Origin: Metellina segmentata
Taxonomy: Eukaryota; Arthropoda; Arachnida; Araneae; Tetragnathidae
Reading direction: 5' to 3'
Assembly: GCA_947359465.1 (NCBI GenBank)
Contig: OX375882.1
Location: 54,992,509 to 55,056,508 of the forward strand
Length of the DNA stretch: 64,000 nt
Below, piece by piece: positions 1 through 10,165 of this stretch. How positions within the stretch are numbered: the stretch's first letter is position 1; the number at the start of each line of letters is the position of its first letter. A model generated the notes under the pieces. The model was not told the DNA's origin and did not search any database. It worked only from the letters and a program-made list of their open reading frames with translations. A program made the position numbers and the translations under genes.

Positions 1-104
1 TCGAATAATTTTAACATTTTTGTTGCGTTACATTCCAAGAAAAATTAAATTTAACCTGTTTTTTTTTTTTTCCTGTTTTCTGTAATTTCTAAAAAAAGCT
101 GACC

Positions 105-300
105 GTGGTGTACGTGTAGGCTGATGTACGTTAAAGCTGTCGTGGCTTCAAATATCTACACTGAAGTGGTGTGTAGGTTTGGAGAGTGGGGCTCTAGCAC
201 AGGGGTTGACCTCGTCAGCTGACGGTGGTTCAAAATTAAATGGTCTTGTCCTTCTAATTCGGGAATGACCCCGATCCGTCGTCGCCCATTGTTAGACGTA
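105..300 (+). repeat. SINE body fragment
   Basis: This stretch matches the body shared by the tRNA-derived SINEs elsewhere in the window: a block reading gagagtggggctctagcac, then a CTCGTC...TGACGGTGGTTCAAAATTA block, then a gaccccgatccgtcgtcgcc block. The tRNA-like head is missing or unrecognisable and the copy is diverged. Confidence 0.6.
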
Positions 301-1005
301 GAATCAACTACTTTCCTCCAAAAAATGTGCGGAAATCATATTTTGATCTGCTGATCAAAATAGGATTCCTAACATTGCACAACTCTTGTTTTATGTCATC
401 ATCAAAACATGCTATTACGCAAGTACTTTGAAACAAAATTCCAGTGAAAATTGGAAATCGTGTATTTATTTCGAAATCAGGTTTAAAATTTGAAATACTG
501 TTTGATTCATTAATTAAAATACGATTTAATCTTTTCAATCAAACACTTAATTTTCGTATTACAAAATTTATGCGTAAAAGAAACTTCAGAAAAATATCTT
601 ACGGAAAATTCCTGTAATTGAGGTAAGCATATTGCCATTTCTAGACTGGCAATTTGGACATTTTATATTAGATTAATTTGATCGTTGTTTAAAGGTTTTT
701 ATTGAAGAGTCGTAATTTCAATTTGGAGCAGTCCTCCCTAGGTCACCTTCTTTCTTAGACTGTGACTGTAATTCTCTGCTTGTCTTAGACTGTTAGTGCA
801 TGAACTCATGGACTTGGTCTGACTTGTCTACATCAAGTGGGGTAAGAAACAATATGATTTTTCTGTGAATCAAATTTAATTACTAAGAGTTAATTTTTGT
901 TTACATGCGGTCTTTTTCTTCAGTCATTCAGTCTTCTTTCATTCAAACTCTAGACGTGTATATAACAAAGTCTGCAAACCTATATTTATTTATAAAATAT
1001 TTGTA
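301..1005. other. AT-rich spacer, nothing recognised
   Basis: No coding signal, tandem array or known element was recognised. The short open frames are AT-rich and lack supporting motifs. The last bases (GTATAGGC, 1006-1013) are the target duplication of the next element. Confidence 0.5.
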
Positions 1006-1013
1006 GTATAGGC

Positions 1014-2002
1014 TAGGGATGCGACATCGATGTCAATGTTTTCAAAACATCGATGTTTTTTTATAAAACATCGATGTATTGAAGTCGATGTTTTTGTAAC
1101 ATCGATGTTTATACTTGTCGATGTTTTAACGTTGTCGATACTTTATTTTTAATGAAAAAAGTACAGTTATAAAAATTTAAAAAATAACCAAGTAGCATAA
1201 TTTTTATAATCAGCTAATTGAACATACTTTTAGACCAAAGTGGCAAAGGGTGAAGGGTCTGAAAAGTAGGGATGCGACATCGATGTCGATGTTTTATAAA
1301 AAACATCGATGTATTGGAGTCGATGTCGCATCACTAGTTGCTAAATCAATTTTGAGAAATGGGGAAAAAAGTTGAAATACACTGAATTTTAGAAACATCG
1401 ATGGTTTGGTTGCGATGCATTATCAACATCGATGTTTTAATTTTGAACATCGATGTTGTAATTTTGAACCACGATGTTTCAAAACATCGATGCTTTTCTG
1501 TCGATGTCACATCATTAGTTGCTAAACCAGTTTTAAGAAATGGGGAAAAAAGTTGAAATACACTGAATTTTAAAAACATCGATGGTTTAGTTGCGATGCA
1601 TTATCAACATCGATGTTTTAATTTTGAACATCGATGTTGTAATTTTGAACCACGATGTTTCAAAACATCGATGCTTTTCTGTCGATGTCACATCAATAGT
1701 TGCTAAACCAGTTTTAAGAAATGGGGAAAAAAGTTGAAATACACTGAATTTTAAAAACATCGATGGTTTGGTTGCGATGCATTATCAACATCGATGTTTT
1801 AATTTTGAACATCGATGTTGTAATTTTGAACCACGATGTTTCAAAACATCGATGCTTTTCTGTCGATGTCACATCACTAGGTGCTAAACCAGTTTTAAGA
1901 AATGGGCAAAAAAGTTTAAATACACTGAATTTTAAAATCATTGATGTTTTTGGGGCGATGTATTATCAACATCGATGTTTGGCTGTCGATGTCGCATTCC
2001 TA
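1014..2002 (+). mobile_element. hAT-like MITE made of ATCGAT repeats, copy 1
   Basis: The element begins TAGGGATGCGACATCGA and ends with the inverted form (GTCGCATTCCTA). It is flanked by 8-bp direct repeats GTATAGGC (1006-1013) and GTATAGAC (2003-2010), one mismatch. An 8-bp duplication with a TAGGG-type terminus fits the hAT superfamily. The interior is dominated by the palindrome ACATCGATGT. From about 1336 to 1980 it holds four tandem copies of a unit with period exactly 181 bp, measured between ACTGAATTTTA marks at 1381, 1562, 1743 and 1924. A second TAGGGATGCG terminus lies inside, near 1267, so the element is compound. No transposase is encoded; short frames here are repeat shadows. 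Confidence 0.8.
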
Positions 2003-2010
2003 GTATAGAC

Positions 2011-2530
2011 GCGTAACCAGGTCTGAAAATCTATATAATTCTAAAGCATTTAAAATCTAGACGTGTAACAAGGTCTACAAATCTATATATTGATAAAATA
2101 TTTTTCGCATAGACGTGTACAAGTCGATCTACGAATTCTTAAATTTGTAAAGCAGCAACTGTATCTTCACTGCGGCGTAACTAAAGAAAAAACAGCGAGA
2201 ATTTCACTTTCGTGCTTTACCTGACCTCAATAGAAAGTGCAGCTACAAAATATCTAACGAATACCGGTCGGTGGTTGACATTTATAAAAGCCTGGGTGGC
2301 ACCTTACTCAAAAGTTCAAGAAACGCGAAGCAGAAAGCTGAAAAGGAAAATACGAGCAAACCGCACTTGCGTAATACGGACAATTGAAGCCTTAGGGAAG
2401 ACCGGAGCTCAAATTACGTTATGACCTGTGAGCAACTTTATTTTTAACTTTACAAATGGCATCAGCGCTGTGAGTCGTAAAAGCGTGAGCTCATTTCCCA
2501 GTTTAAAGAAACCATAGCTTCTTTATCGAC
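2011..2530. other. Spacer, nothing recognised
   Basis: The first part repeats the motif tctagacgtgta / tatagacgtgta seen just before the hAT-like element (near 950 and 2020-2115), so this is probably the old target sequence of that insertion. The frame at 2212-2424 has no recognisable domain. Confidence 0.4.
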
Positions 2531-2640
2531 AGACCTCGGGTAGGTAGGTATTTTAATTAACATCGAACTGAAGTAACACATCGGGCTATTGATGACGGTC
2601 CGGGATCAATCCTCAAGAGAGAGATCTGTTGAATTAATGG
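2531..2640 (-). repeat. SINE 3' fragment
   Basis: Reads ggtaggtattttaattaac followed by the gggctattgatgacggtccg block that is the 3' end of the SINE family in reverse orientation. Only the tail-proximal part remains. Confidence 0.6.
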
Positions 2641-2693
2641 GCCACGATAAATTTACAATAGACGAAATTTTCATACCGAATTTACATACGTTA

Positions 2694-3037
2694 CGGTAAT
2701 GGTAATGGTAATTTTAGTTAACGTCGTACTAGAGCAACACAACGGGCTATTGACGACGGTCCGGGATCAGTCCCTTAAGGGAAAGATCCGAGGACAATAC
2801 CTCGTAATTTTGAACCACTGTCAGATGACGAATCAACACCTGAGCTGGCACCCCACTCTCCACACTTACACACTTCCACACTAACCCAACGTGAGGACAT
2901 TCGGACGCGACAGATTTAAGGTGCACCAGCCGATTCTACACCATATGCTTACAAACATCCATGCCAGGACGCGGATTCGAACCAGGAACCTTCCGATCTA
3001 GAGGCTAACACCTTAACCACTATACCGGTTGGTCGGC
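2694..3037 (-). mobile_element. tRNA-derived SINE, head type 1
   Basis: Near full-length SINE in reverse orientation. On the minus strand the head (right end) holds an A-box-like TAGTGGTTAAGGTGTTAG and a B-box-like GGTTCGAATCC, the internal pol III promoter of a tRNA. The shared SINE body follows, ending in a short GGTAAT-repeat tail at the left end. A second copy lies about 160 bp to the right. No clear target duplication was found here. Confidence 0.85.
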
Positions 3038-3041
3038 ACAA

Positions 3042-4139
3042 CTAGTCGGGCTGCGCCGGCTAACTCTCGGCGGTGTGTAATAGTGGGTTTTTTTTTAACT
3101 TTTTTACACACCGTAATTAAACATGTTTTGATTTGTATATTTTATTTATTTTCATGAAACAATTCTTCAAATCATTGCGTATTCAATCAAATATTTAAGG
3201 TAATGGTAATGGCAATTTTAGTTAACGTCGTACTAGAGCAACACAACGGGCTTTTTACGTCCGGGATCAGTCCCTTAAGGGAAAGATCCGAGGACAACAC
3301 CTCGTAATTTTGAACCACGGTCAGATGACGAAGCAACACCTGAGCTGTCACCACACTCTCCAAACTTCCACGCCAACCCAACGCGAGGACTTTCGGCCAC
3401 TACAGATTTAAGGCAGACCAGTCGCCTCTACACCATACGCTTACAAACATCCATGCCCGGACCCTGATTCAAACCACGAACCTTCCGATCTAGAGGCTAA
3501 CACCTTAACAACTATACCGGTTGGTCGGCCAAATATTTAAGGAAAGTGGGTCGAAATATACATATACCGCTACAAAATTACCCATATCTAGTGATATTTT
3601 GCAGGAAATAGACTTATCATTAAAATCTAACTCCTAAATAATATTTCTGTAATAAGTAATATACCGGAACACATAATGCAACAAAAATAAAATTCCAATC
3701 CTTGAAAAAATACAGAATTCTGAAAAAAAAAACATACGTATCTATTCAAACGTGTTGAATTTTGACTTCCTGGATATATTGTGATATAGAATAATGCGAC
3801 AAAAGACTTTTCGACGCAATTGACAAAGACAATAATGATTTATTAACAAAAAGAACACATATTTACAATACTTAATAATTCTCAAATATGTCCGCAACAT
3901 CTCGCCAGTCAACTCAGATACCCAAACACGGAATTCTAAATCAAATTAAAAAAGTAAACAATAATTCTGACGTGGCCAGATACTGGGTAGTAAAATTACG
4001 TTTAAATTACTTTTATATCAAAGGAAGAAATAAAAAGCCAGTTCAAACAAAAATATTACAATTTAATTCCTTATTTTGCATAGAAATTGACCTCGTCTAT
4101 TTGAAAACAACAAGAATTCAAAATATCTGGGTTATTTTA
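3042..4139 (-). mobile_element. Helitron-like element, family A copy 3 (interrupted)
   Basis: Minus-strand copy of the 8353-9189 element. The minus-strand 3' end reads ...GCGCAGCCCGACTAG followed by T, with a GC-rich hairpin just before CTAG, the hallmark of a Helitron 3' terminus. The body matches the other two copies up to the segment reading ATATCTGGGTTATTTTA. The 5' terminus is replaced by a long TA microsatellite. A SINE at 3201-3529 splits the copy. The frame at 3888-4220 is Helitron plus TA repeat and is not a gene. Confidence 0.75.
3201..3529 (-). mobile_element. SINE type 1 inserted in the Helitron copy
   Basis: Full SINE in reverse orientation flanked by a perfect 13-bp target duplication CAAATATTTAAGG (3188-3200 and 3530-3542). 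On the minus strand the head has TAGTTGTTAAGGTGTTAG, and the left end has a GGTAAT tail. The duplication is what LINE-driven target-primed insertion leaves. It shows the SINE is younger than the Helitron copy around it. Confidence 0.92.
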
Positions 4140-4148
4140 TATATATAT

Positions 4149-4217
<69 letters not shown>
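4138..4217. repeat. TA dinucleotide microsatellite
   Basis: Almost pure TA repeat with a short ACACAC interruption near 4149. It sits where the TATATATA-rich 5' end of the Helitron copy should be, so it probably expanded from that terminus. Confidence 0.95.
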
Positions 4218-4219
<2 letters not shown>

Positions 4220-4433
4220 ACAGCACGTTCGAGTCTTGCGAGTCAGAAAGACGAAAATGAAAGTTTATATATTCACTGACTGCTTCTACTTAGTGTCTGC
4301 GGAGCAGTTAGAATATACAGAAGTCTATGCAATGGTCTACTAATTATAACAATGTTACTTATTTGATGGTTGGTAAATACATTACCTTACATTAATGGAT
4401 CGGACGCCAGCGGATTTGTATAAAATCCGACTA

Positions 4434-5330
4434 CTTGTTTGGTTTGTTTTTTGAGGTATGGCCTGGAACCTTTGCATGTTGTTCCTGGTCAATTGAACGC
4501 CGACGCCTGCATGAACATTTTGGACGATCAGGTTCTTTCTACGCTCTGGCAATTTTATGGGATGGACGAATGTTACTTTCAGGTCAATAACGCTCCATGT
4601 TGCAGCCTCTGCCAAGCAGTGGTATCGAGATATGGATGTAAAAAGTCTTCCCTAGCCTGCTCAGAGTCCCGACCTTAACCCCATAGAACATTTGTGGGAT
4701 GAGATAGAGCGACGTTTATGAACCAGGAAACCACGTCCGAAATCTACATCTGAGCTGGTGACATTCTTGCAGCAGGAATGGACAAAATACCCATAGCTGT
4801 GTATCTAAACATTGTTGAAAGTTTGCCCAGAAGGGTTGATGGTGTAATTGCAGCAAGTGGGGGACCATCCCTCTATTTAAGCATGTATTCTTTTCCTTAT
4901 ACCATCACATGTTGCTGTCCGATTCATTATTCTATGGTAGTGTATATATGTAATAATGACACCTGTTACCTCCCCAAGTAACCTTACTACGAGCTAACCG
5001 TCAAGCAGTGATATCGAGATATATATGTAAAAACGACTTCCCTGGCCTGCTCAAAGTCCCGACCTAAACCCCATAGAACATTTGTGGGATGAGATAGAGC
5101 GACGTTTACGAACCAGGAAACCACGTCCGAAATCTACATCTGAGCTGGCGACATTCTTGCAGCAGGAATGGACACCAATACCCATAGCTTTGTATCAAAA
5201 CCTTGTTGAAAGTATGCCCAGAAGGGCTGCTAGTGTGATTGTAGCACCATCCCCTATTAAAGCAGTATTTTTTCCCTTATACCTTCACATCTTGAAGTCC
5301 GGTCCATTACTGTAGGGTAGTGTATAAAGA
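4434..5330 (+). pseudogene. Tc1-type transposase remnant with duplicated tail
   Basis: The first part (4439-4678) encodes the region between the second and third catalytic residues of a Tc1-type DDE transposase (LHVVPGQLNADACMNILDD, then YFQVNNAPC). The usual QDNAP aspartate is replaced by valine. After a frameshift a second frame carries SPDLNPIEHLWDEIERRL, which includes the catalytic glutamate. From about 4614 the C-terminal part is repeated in tandem (about 4614-4960 and 5003-5330, offset about 389 bp), so the tail occurs twice. Stops and frameshifts make it non-functional. The inverted-repeat ends were not found. Confidence 0.85.
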
Positions 5331-6319
5331 CTGCGCTGAAAACAATCAGATGCTCTCAATCATTTTCTGATTAAAGAAATAGAAGTGAAGGACTTCAAAG
5401 GCTATGAATATATAAGTTAAGCGCAATATTTATAAAAATACTTAAGTAGCCTGTGAAGTTATATTAATTAAATGTGACGGAGGGTGCTTGAGTTCGATGT
5501 AATCAAGCATTTTGATGCTGAATAAAGTTAGTGCCGTAGCTTTTAAAAGTTTTAAATGCAGTATTGGTAAACGAAACTGAAAATTTGAAGGTAAAAACAA
5601 CCACAAAAATTGGACATGTAGAATCTATTTCATAAAAATACTAAAGTATTAAAATTGAAATCGAAAGTATACTGAAGAAAACTCACTCTATTTTAAAAAC
5701 TTAAAGAAATGTTCCATTACTTTTCTAAATGAAAATGAAAAGTGTGTACGTTTTCTCTAGAATGCGTTATACTTATTTAGATAATTCTTTAAGATTATTA
5801 AAAGGTAATCTGGGAATCTCTCTTGAACACTGTCGCATTGATTTATCATAACATTTACTTTCATCTTTGTTTAATTTACACAAGAAACTAGTAGATTAAA
5901 TGTTGAATATTTCCTTTAATTGGCCTTTCATAGAATCTAAACTTTACCTTCTCAAGTCAGAAATGAGCTCATTTTCATCAAGCAATTTAAATCCGTGCAA
6001 TAAATCTAGATAGTGTGTGATATCTTATTCTATTAACACTCTACATTCAATCTTTAATTCCAAATCATCCTACAGCAAATCAAAATGCTTGAACTAATAG
6101 ATTGTAAGAACATATTTTAATTTTTAGAGTGCACTTTTATTTTTATCATTAAAATGTTCTTACATAAAATGAAGTTTGAATTTAGTATCCATGAGATATG
6201 ACTTCTAATTTGAATATCGTTATTTCCAGATTAAAATTTATAATATTAAAAAAAAAATTTGGGACACAGCCGCGAGAAATATTATAATAAATATGTTTTT
6301 TGTTTATTGAATTGTGTGT
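5331..6319. other. AT-rich spacer, nothing recognised
   Basis: No open frame with coding character, no tandem repeat and no terminal repeats were recognised here. Confidence 0.5.
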
Positions 6320-6450
6320 GGTAGGTAACTTAATTAACATTGCACAACGGGCTATTGGCGATGGTCCGGGACTAAATCCAGAGTGAAAGATCCACGGACT
6401 ACGACACTTAAATTTTTGAACCACGGTCAGATGACGAGGTCACACCTCAT
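6320..6450 (-). repeat. SINE 3' fragment
   Basis: Carries the ggtaggtaacttaattaac tail and the cacaacgggctattggcgat block of the SINE body in reverse orientation. It stops after the CACGGTCAGATGACGAGG block, so the head is missing. Confidence 0.7.
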
Positions 6451-6495
6451 TTTAGTCTTCAATCTATCAACAATATTAAAGAACTTTATATATTA

Positions 6496-6852
6496 CTAGC
6501 TGAATAACCATACGTTGCTCGGGTTTCAAATATGACTGCGATATTTCCCCGTGTTCACTGAAATACACTAACCATGTAGAACGTGTTTCCTTGTCCATTA
6601 ATTGCAGAAAAACAAACTTTAGGTTTTTAAATTGGTGCTTCGGGAGGCACTTTTAGGACTAACTGTTTGACATGTTTCATGGCTACAGATTAGTCTAATG
6701 TTTCATGGCTACAGATTAGTCTAAAGACAAGAAAGAAATATCCTATGTTTTCTGCAGTGTTCTAAAGTATGAGTGTACCAAATTTGGTGTGGATTTGTCA
6801 AACGGTGTAGCTTTGTATAGAGAATATACTCACACATCCTTTTATATATAGA
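6496..6852 (-). mobile_element. Helitron-like element, family B copy 1
   Basis: On the minus strand it starts TCTATATATAAAAGGATG after an A and ends GTTATTCAGCTAG before a T. This is the A|TC...CTAG|T arrangement of Helitrons, which insert between A and T without duplicating the target. The interior aligns along its length with the plus-strand copy at 43751-44170, sharing for example GGAAACACGTTCTACA. At 357 bp it is non-autonomous, with no Rep or helicase coding. A 29-bp segment around 6680-6725 (catggctacagattagtcta) is duplicated in tandem. Confidence 0.7.
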
Positions 6853-7059
6853 TAGATTTCAATGGATCCAATGTCGGTATTCCAGGCAATGAGAAAGATG
6901 ACTTATTATCAAAAGTTGGAGCAAATAAACAACCTGGCACAAGATAAAGTACTGTCCTACTCTCAGAGGACGACCACCTGTCTGTACTTAAAAAGCAATC
7001 CCCAGATCATCTCCAGCACATTTTCGTCACTGGTATTTCAGTAAGACACCAGTAAAACT

Positions 7060-7267
7060 GCTTGCCTTAAATTTGCCCCGGAAAACTTTCTCTGTGCTTT
7101 CCAGGCTCCGATGTAGCTATTTGGAAAAGATGATATTCTTTGATGGCCAGAAATCCTTTCCCACCTGTACGAAGTGCAGCTTATTACCAGCCTCTCCCTC
7201 ACACGCCCTGAATTGCGTTGGAGCCATGCATGAAGATATTTTTACGGACCCATCTGCCACTGCCTAA
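7060..7267 (+). pseudogene. Probable LINE C-terminal zinc-motif remnant
   Basis: The frame ending at 7267 contains a C-x2-C-x8-H-x3-C arrangement (CTKCSLLPASPSHALNC) followed by an acidic tail. It resembles the cysteine/histidine motif close to the C terminus of many arthropod non-LTR retrotransposon ORF2 proteins, where a C..C...SP.HIL.C pattern follows the RNase H or linker region. No reverse transcriptase was seen upstream, so at most a 5'-truncated fragment remains. It could instead be chance or another zinc protein. Confidence 0.4.
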
Positions 7268-7317
7268 AATCTTTTTTTACACAGACTCAATGACTTAGTG
7301 TAATTTTTTTATACAGG

Positions 7318-8074
7318 CTAGGGGGCTCCGCAACCCTGCTCGCTATCGCTCGTCAACCCCCGATGATTGCTACGCAATCATATTTATTTCGCTTCGCGAA
7401 CTATACTTTTCAACAATGAGGGGGGGGGGAGTGCTTCACAATTCATCCCCATTTGAATCAATGCTGGATTGATTCCGGACCTTTAGTACAACTTAAATTG
7501 GAAGTTCCATTCCCTTACCATTGCGATATCTATCGTATACGCCCGAGTTACGGAAAATTACCTACTTTTTTTTGCGAGATTAACGGATCCGTATATAAGC
7601 TGACTCCCGTACTTTAGCTTTAGAAAACGTACCAAAAATTATCGGCTTATACACGGAAATATACGGTAAATAAAAACAAAATGTTTTAGAAAATGTCAAG
7701 AACAAAACATCTCATTTCCACATAAAAAAGGAAAGTGTTAAATAAATAACATATTGTTAAAATTCAGAAGAAATCTCATCATATTTTTAAATGTTTTAGC
7801 TAATCCGTGTTGTAATAGTACTTTTTAAAATTTTCATATTCGACTGTTGCTGTGGAAACGGCGACCGAATTTGGTGGTTCTTCTGAAAACATTGCAAACT
7901 TTCTAGCGCGTACTCTCAAATTTTTTTGAATAAATTAATTAAAAAATGTAACTGTATGCGCGTGCTCCAAATTCATTAGCCCTTTGCACCACCAGACTCA
8001 GCAACACGTGACTCACTATCTACCAATCACAAAGCGAATAAAACTGAAAAAGACCGCATTTTTTTATATATATA
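7318..8074 (-). mobile_element. Helitron-like element, family C copy 1
   Basis: The left boundary reads CTAGGGGGCTCCGC on the plus strand, so on the minus strand the element ends in a GC-rich stretch and CTAG, as a Helitron 3' end does. The body from about 7560 to 8060 repeats in the next element. The 5' side is a TATATATA tract that abuts the neighbour directly. Next to the 3' end lies GATTGCTACGCAATC (7367-7381), a small perfect hairpin. No protein is encoded. Confidence 0.65.
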
Positions 8075-8075
8075 A

Positions 8076-9503
8076 CTAGGGGGCTCCGCCCCCTGCTCGC
8101 TTTCGCTAGTCAAACCCCGATGATTGTTACGCAATTATATTTTTGCGAGATTAACGGATCCGTATATAGATCTCAGAACTTTAGCTTTAGAAAACGGTCC
8201 AAAAATTCTCGGCACATACACGGAAATATAATGTAAATAAAAACAAAATGTTTTTAAAAAATGTCAAGAACAAAACAACTTATTTCCACATAAAAAAAAA
8301 TGGAAATATTTCAAACACAACATATTGTTAAAATTCAGAGGAAATCTAATCATCTATATATATAAAACACTAACGTACGTGGACCCGAAATCGACGTTAT
8401 TTGTGTATCGTCGAATGGCAACAATCAACTTAAATAAAATAACCCAGATATTTTAAATTCTTGCTCTTTTCAAATAGCCGAGGTCAATTTCTCTGCAAAA
8501 TAAGGAATTAAATTGTAATATTTATGTTTGAACTGACTTTTTTTTTTCTTCCTTTGATGTAAAATTAATTTAAACGTAATTTTTGCTACCCCGTATCTGG
8601 ACAAGTCATAATTAATTTTTACTTTTTAAATTTGATTTAGAATTCTGTGTTTGGGTATTTGAGTTGACTGCGAGATGTTGCGGACCTATTTGAGGATTCC
8701 CAAGTATTATAAATACGTGTTCTTTTTGTTAATAAATCATTATTGTCTTTGTCAATATCGTTGAAAAGTCTTTTGTCGCATTATTCTATTTCACAATATA
8801 TTCAGGAAGTCGAAATTCAACACGTTTGAATAGATATGTACGTGTTTTTTTTTATCAGAATTTTGCATTTTTTCAAGGATTGGAATTTTATTTTTGTTTG
8901 CATTATGTGTTCCAGTGTATTACCTATTGCAGAGATATTATTTAGGAGTTAGATTTTAATGATATGTCTATTTCCTGAAAAATATCACTAGACATTAGTA
9001 ATTTTCTAGCGGTATATGTATTTTTCGACCAACTTTAAATATTTGATTGAATACGCAATGATTTAAAGAATTGTTTCATAAAAATAAATAAAATATACAA
9101 ATCAAAACATGTTTAATTACGGTGTGTAAAAAAGTTTAAAAAAAGCACTATTACACACCGCCGAGCGCTAGCCGGCGCAGCCCGGCTAGTATTTTTAAAT
9201 GTTTTAGCTTCTCCGTGTTGTTTGTTATAATAGTACTTCTTAATATATTCATATTCGACTGTTACTATGGAAACGGCGACCGAATTGGCCGGTTCTTCTG
9301 AAAACATTGCAAACTCTCTCGCGCATGCTCTCAAATTTTATGAATGTGAATCAATTAAAAAATATAAATGTGTTTATCGTCTGCGCGTGCTCCAAATTCA
9401 TTAGCCCGTTGAACCACAAGACTCGCTATCACGTGACTCGCTATTACCAATCACAAAGCGAATAAACCTGAAAAAGAATGTAAATTTTTTTTTTTATAGT
9501 TGA
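8076..9503 (-). mobile_element. Helitron-like element, family C copy 2 (interrupted)
   Basis: Head-to-tail neighbour of the previous element. On the minus strand the 3' end is a GGGGGC...GCCCCC stem followed by CTAG (8076) and T. The body matches copy 1 on both sides of the family A Helitron at 8353-9189. Copy 1 therefore shows the uninterrupted sequence. The 5' end is approximate: minus strand TCAACTATAAA at about 9503. Confidence 0.65.
8353..9189 (+). mobile_element. Helitron-like element, family A copy 1
   Basis: Starts TCTATATATATAAAAC after an A and ends GCGCAGCCCGGCTAG before a T, with the hairpin AGCCGG-CGCAG-CCCGGCT right before CTAG. These are the TC start, 3' hairpin and CTRR end of Helitrons, with insertion between A and T and no target duplication. 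The insertion point is proved by the neighbouring copy: AAATCTCATCATATTTTT (7771-7788) is uninterrupted, while here AAATCTAATCA and TATTTTTAAATG are separated by 837 bp. No Rep/helicase is encoded, so it is non-autonomous. Confidence 0.88.
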
Positions 9504-9765
9504 TAGAAAGATATAAAAAGAAAGAAGATATAAACTACGTTTCTTAGAATTCTTTGCTTCTCACTTGTGAACTCATAACACTAAACTCAGCCCCAATGAA
9601 TCCATTCGACCCCCTACAATACTCATGTCATGACTGTGGCTTTGATTTCTATTGTTACAACATGTGTAAATTACATTCTTGAGAACATTCTTCTACAACT
9701 GAGATTCTTACTTTTTATTTTTAAATTTTTTTAAGTATTGCGTTTTAATTATTTTTTGACATGTG

Positions 9766-10165
9766 AAAGTAAATAAACTTATGCCATGAAAGTACGGTTG
9801 ATTTTTTAGAGAAAAAATCCGAGAATTCTGATATTTTTTTAATTATTACGTTTAATTCTATTTTATACGCGAAACGATGAATGTACTATGTGAATGAATA
9901 TGCTATGAAAGTACAGTTAATTGTTTAGAAAAAAACCAAGAATTCCGGTATTTTTTTTAATTATTCCGTTCAATTCTTTTTTTACATGCGAAAGTAAATA
10001 AACTTATGCTATGAAAGCACAGTTAATTTTTTAGAGAAAATCCGATAATTCTGGTATTCTTTTAATTATTACGTTTAATTCTTTTTTTTTAAATGCAAAA
10101 GTAAATAAACTTATGCTATGGAAGTACAGTTAATTTGTTAGAGAAAATCCGAGAATTCTATTTTT
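9766..10165. repeat. Tandem repeat, 111-119 bp unit, about 3.5 copies
   Basis: The marker CTATGAAAGTACAGTTAATT and variants recurs near 9782, 9901, 10012 and 10123, giving spacings of 119, 111 and 111 bp. Each unit also contains a GAGAATTCTG-like block and AATTATTACGTTTAATTC. It is AT-rich and diverged between units. No function is visible. Confidence 0.85.

Noticed and set aside
1014..2002. Simple satellite DNA
   Set aside because: Defined inverted ends, 8-bp flanking duplications and a second copy in the opposite orientation at 13172-13959 show a mobile element carrying an array.
2940..3037. True tRNA gene suggested by A and B boxes
   Set aside because: The boxes are part of a repeated SINE head with a long non-tRNA body; no intact cloverleaf with its own terminator was seen.
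3888..4220. 110-codon frame with a long Ile/Tyr repeat tail
   Set aside because: It runs through a reverse Helitron copy and into a TA microsatellite; the repeats explain the open frame.
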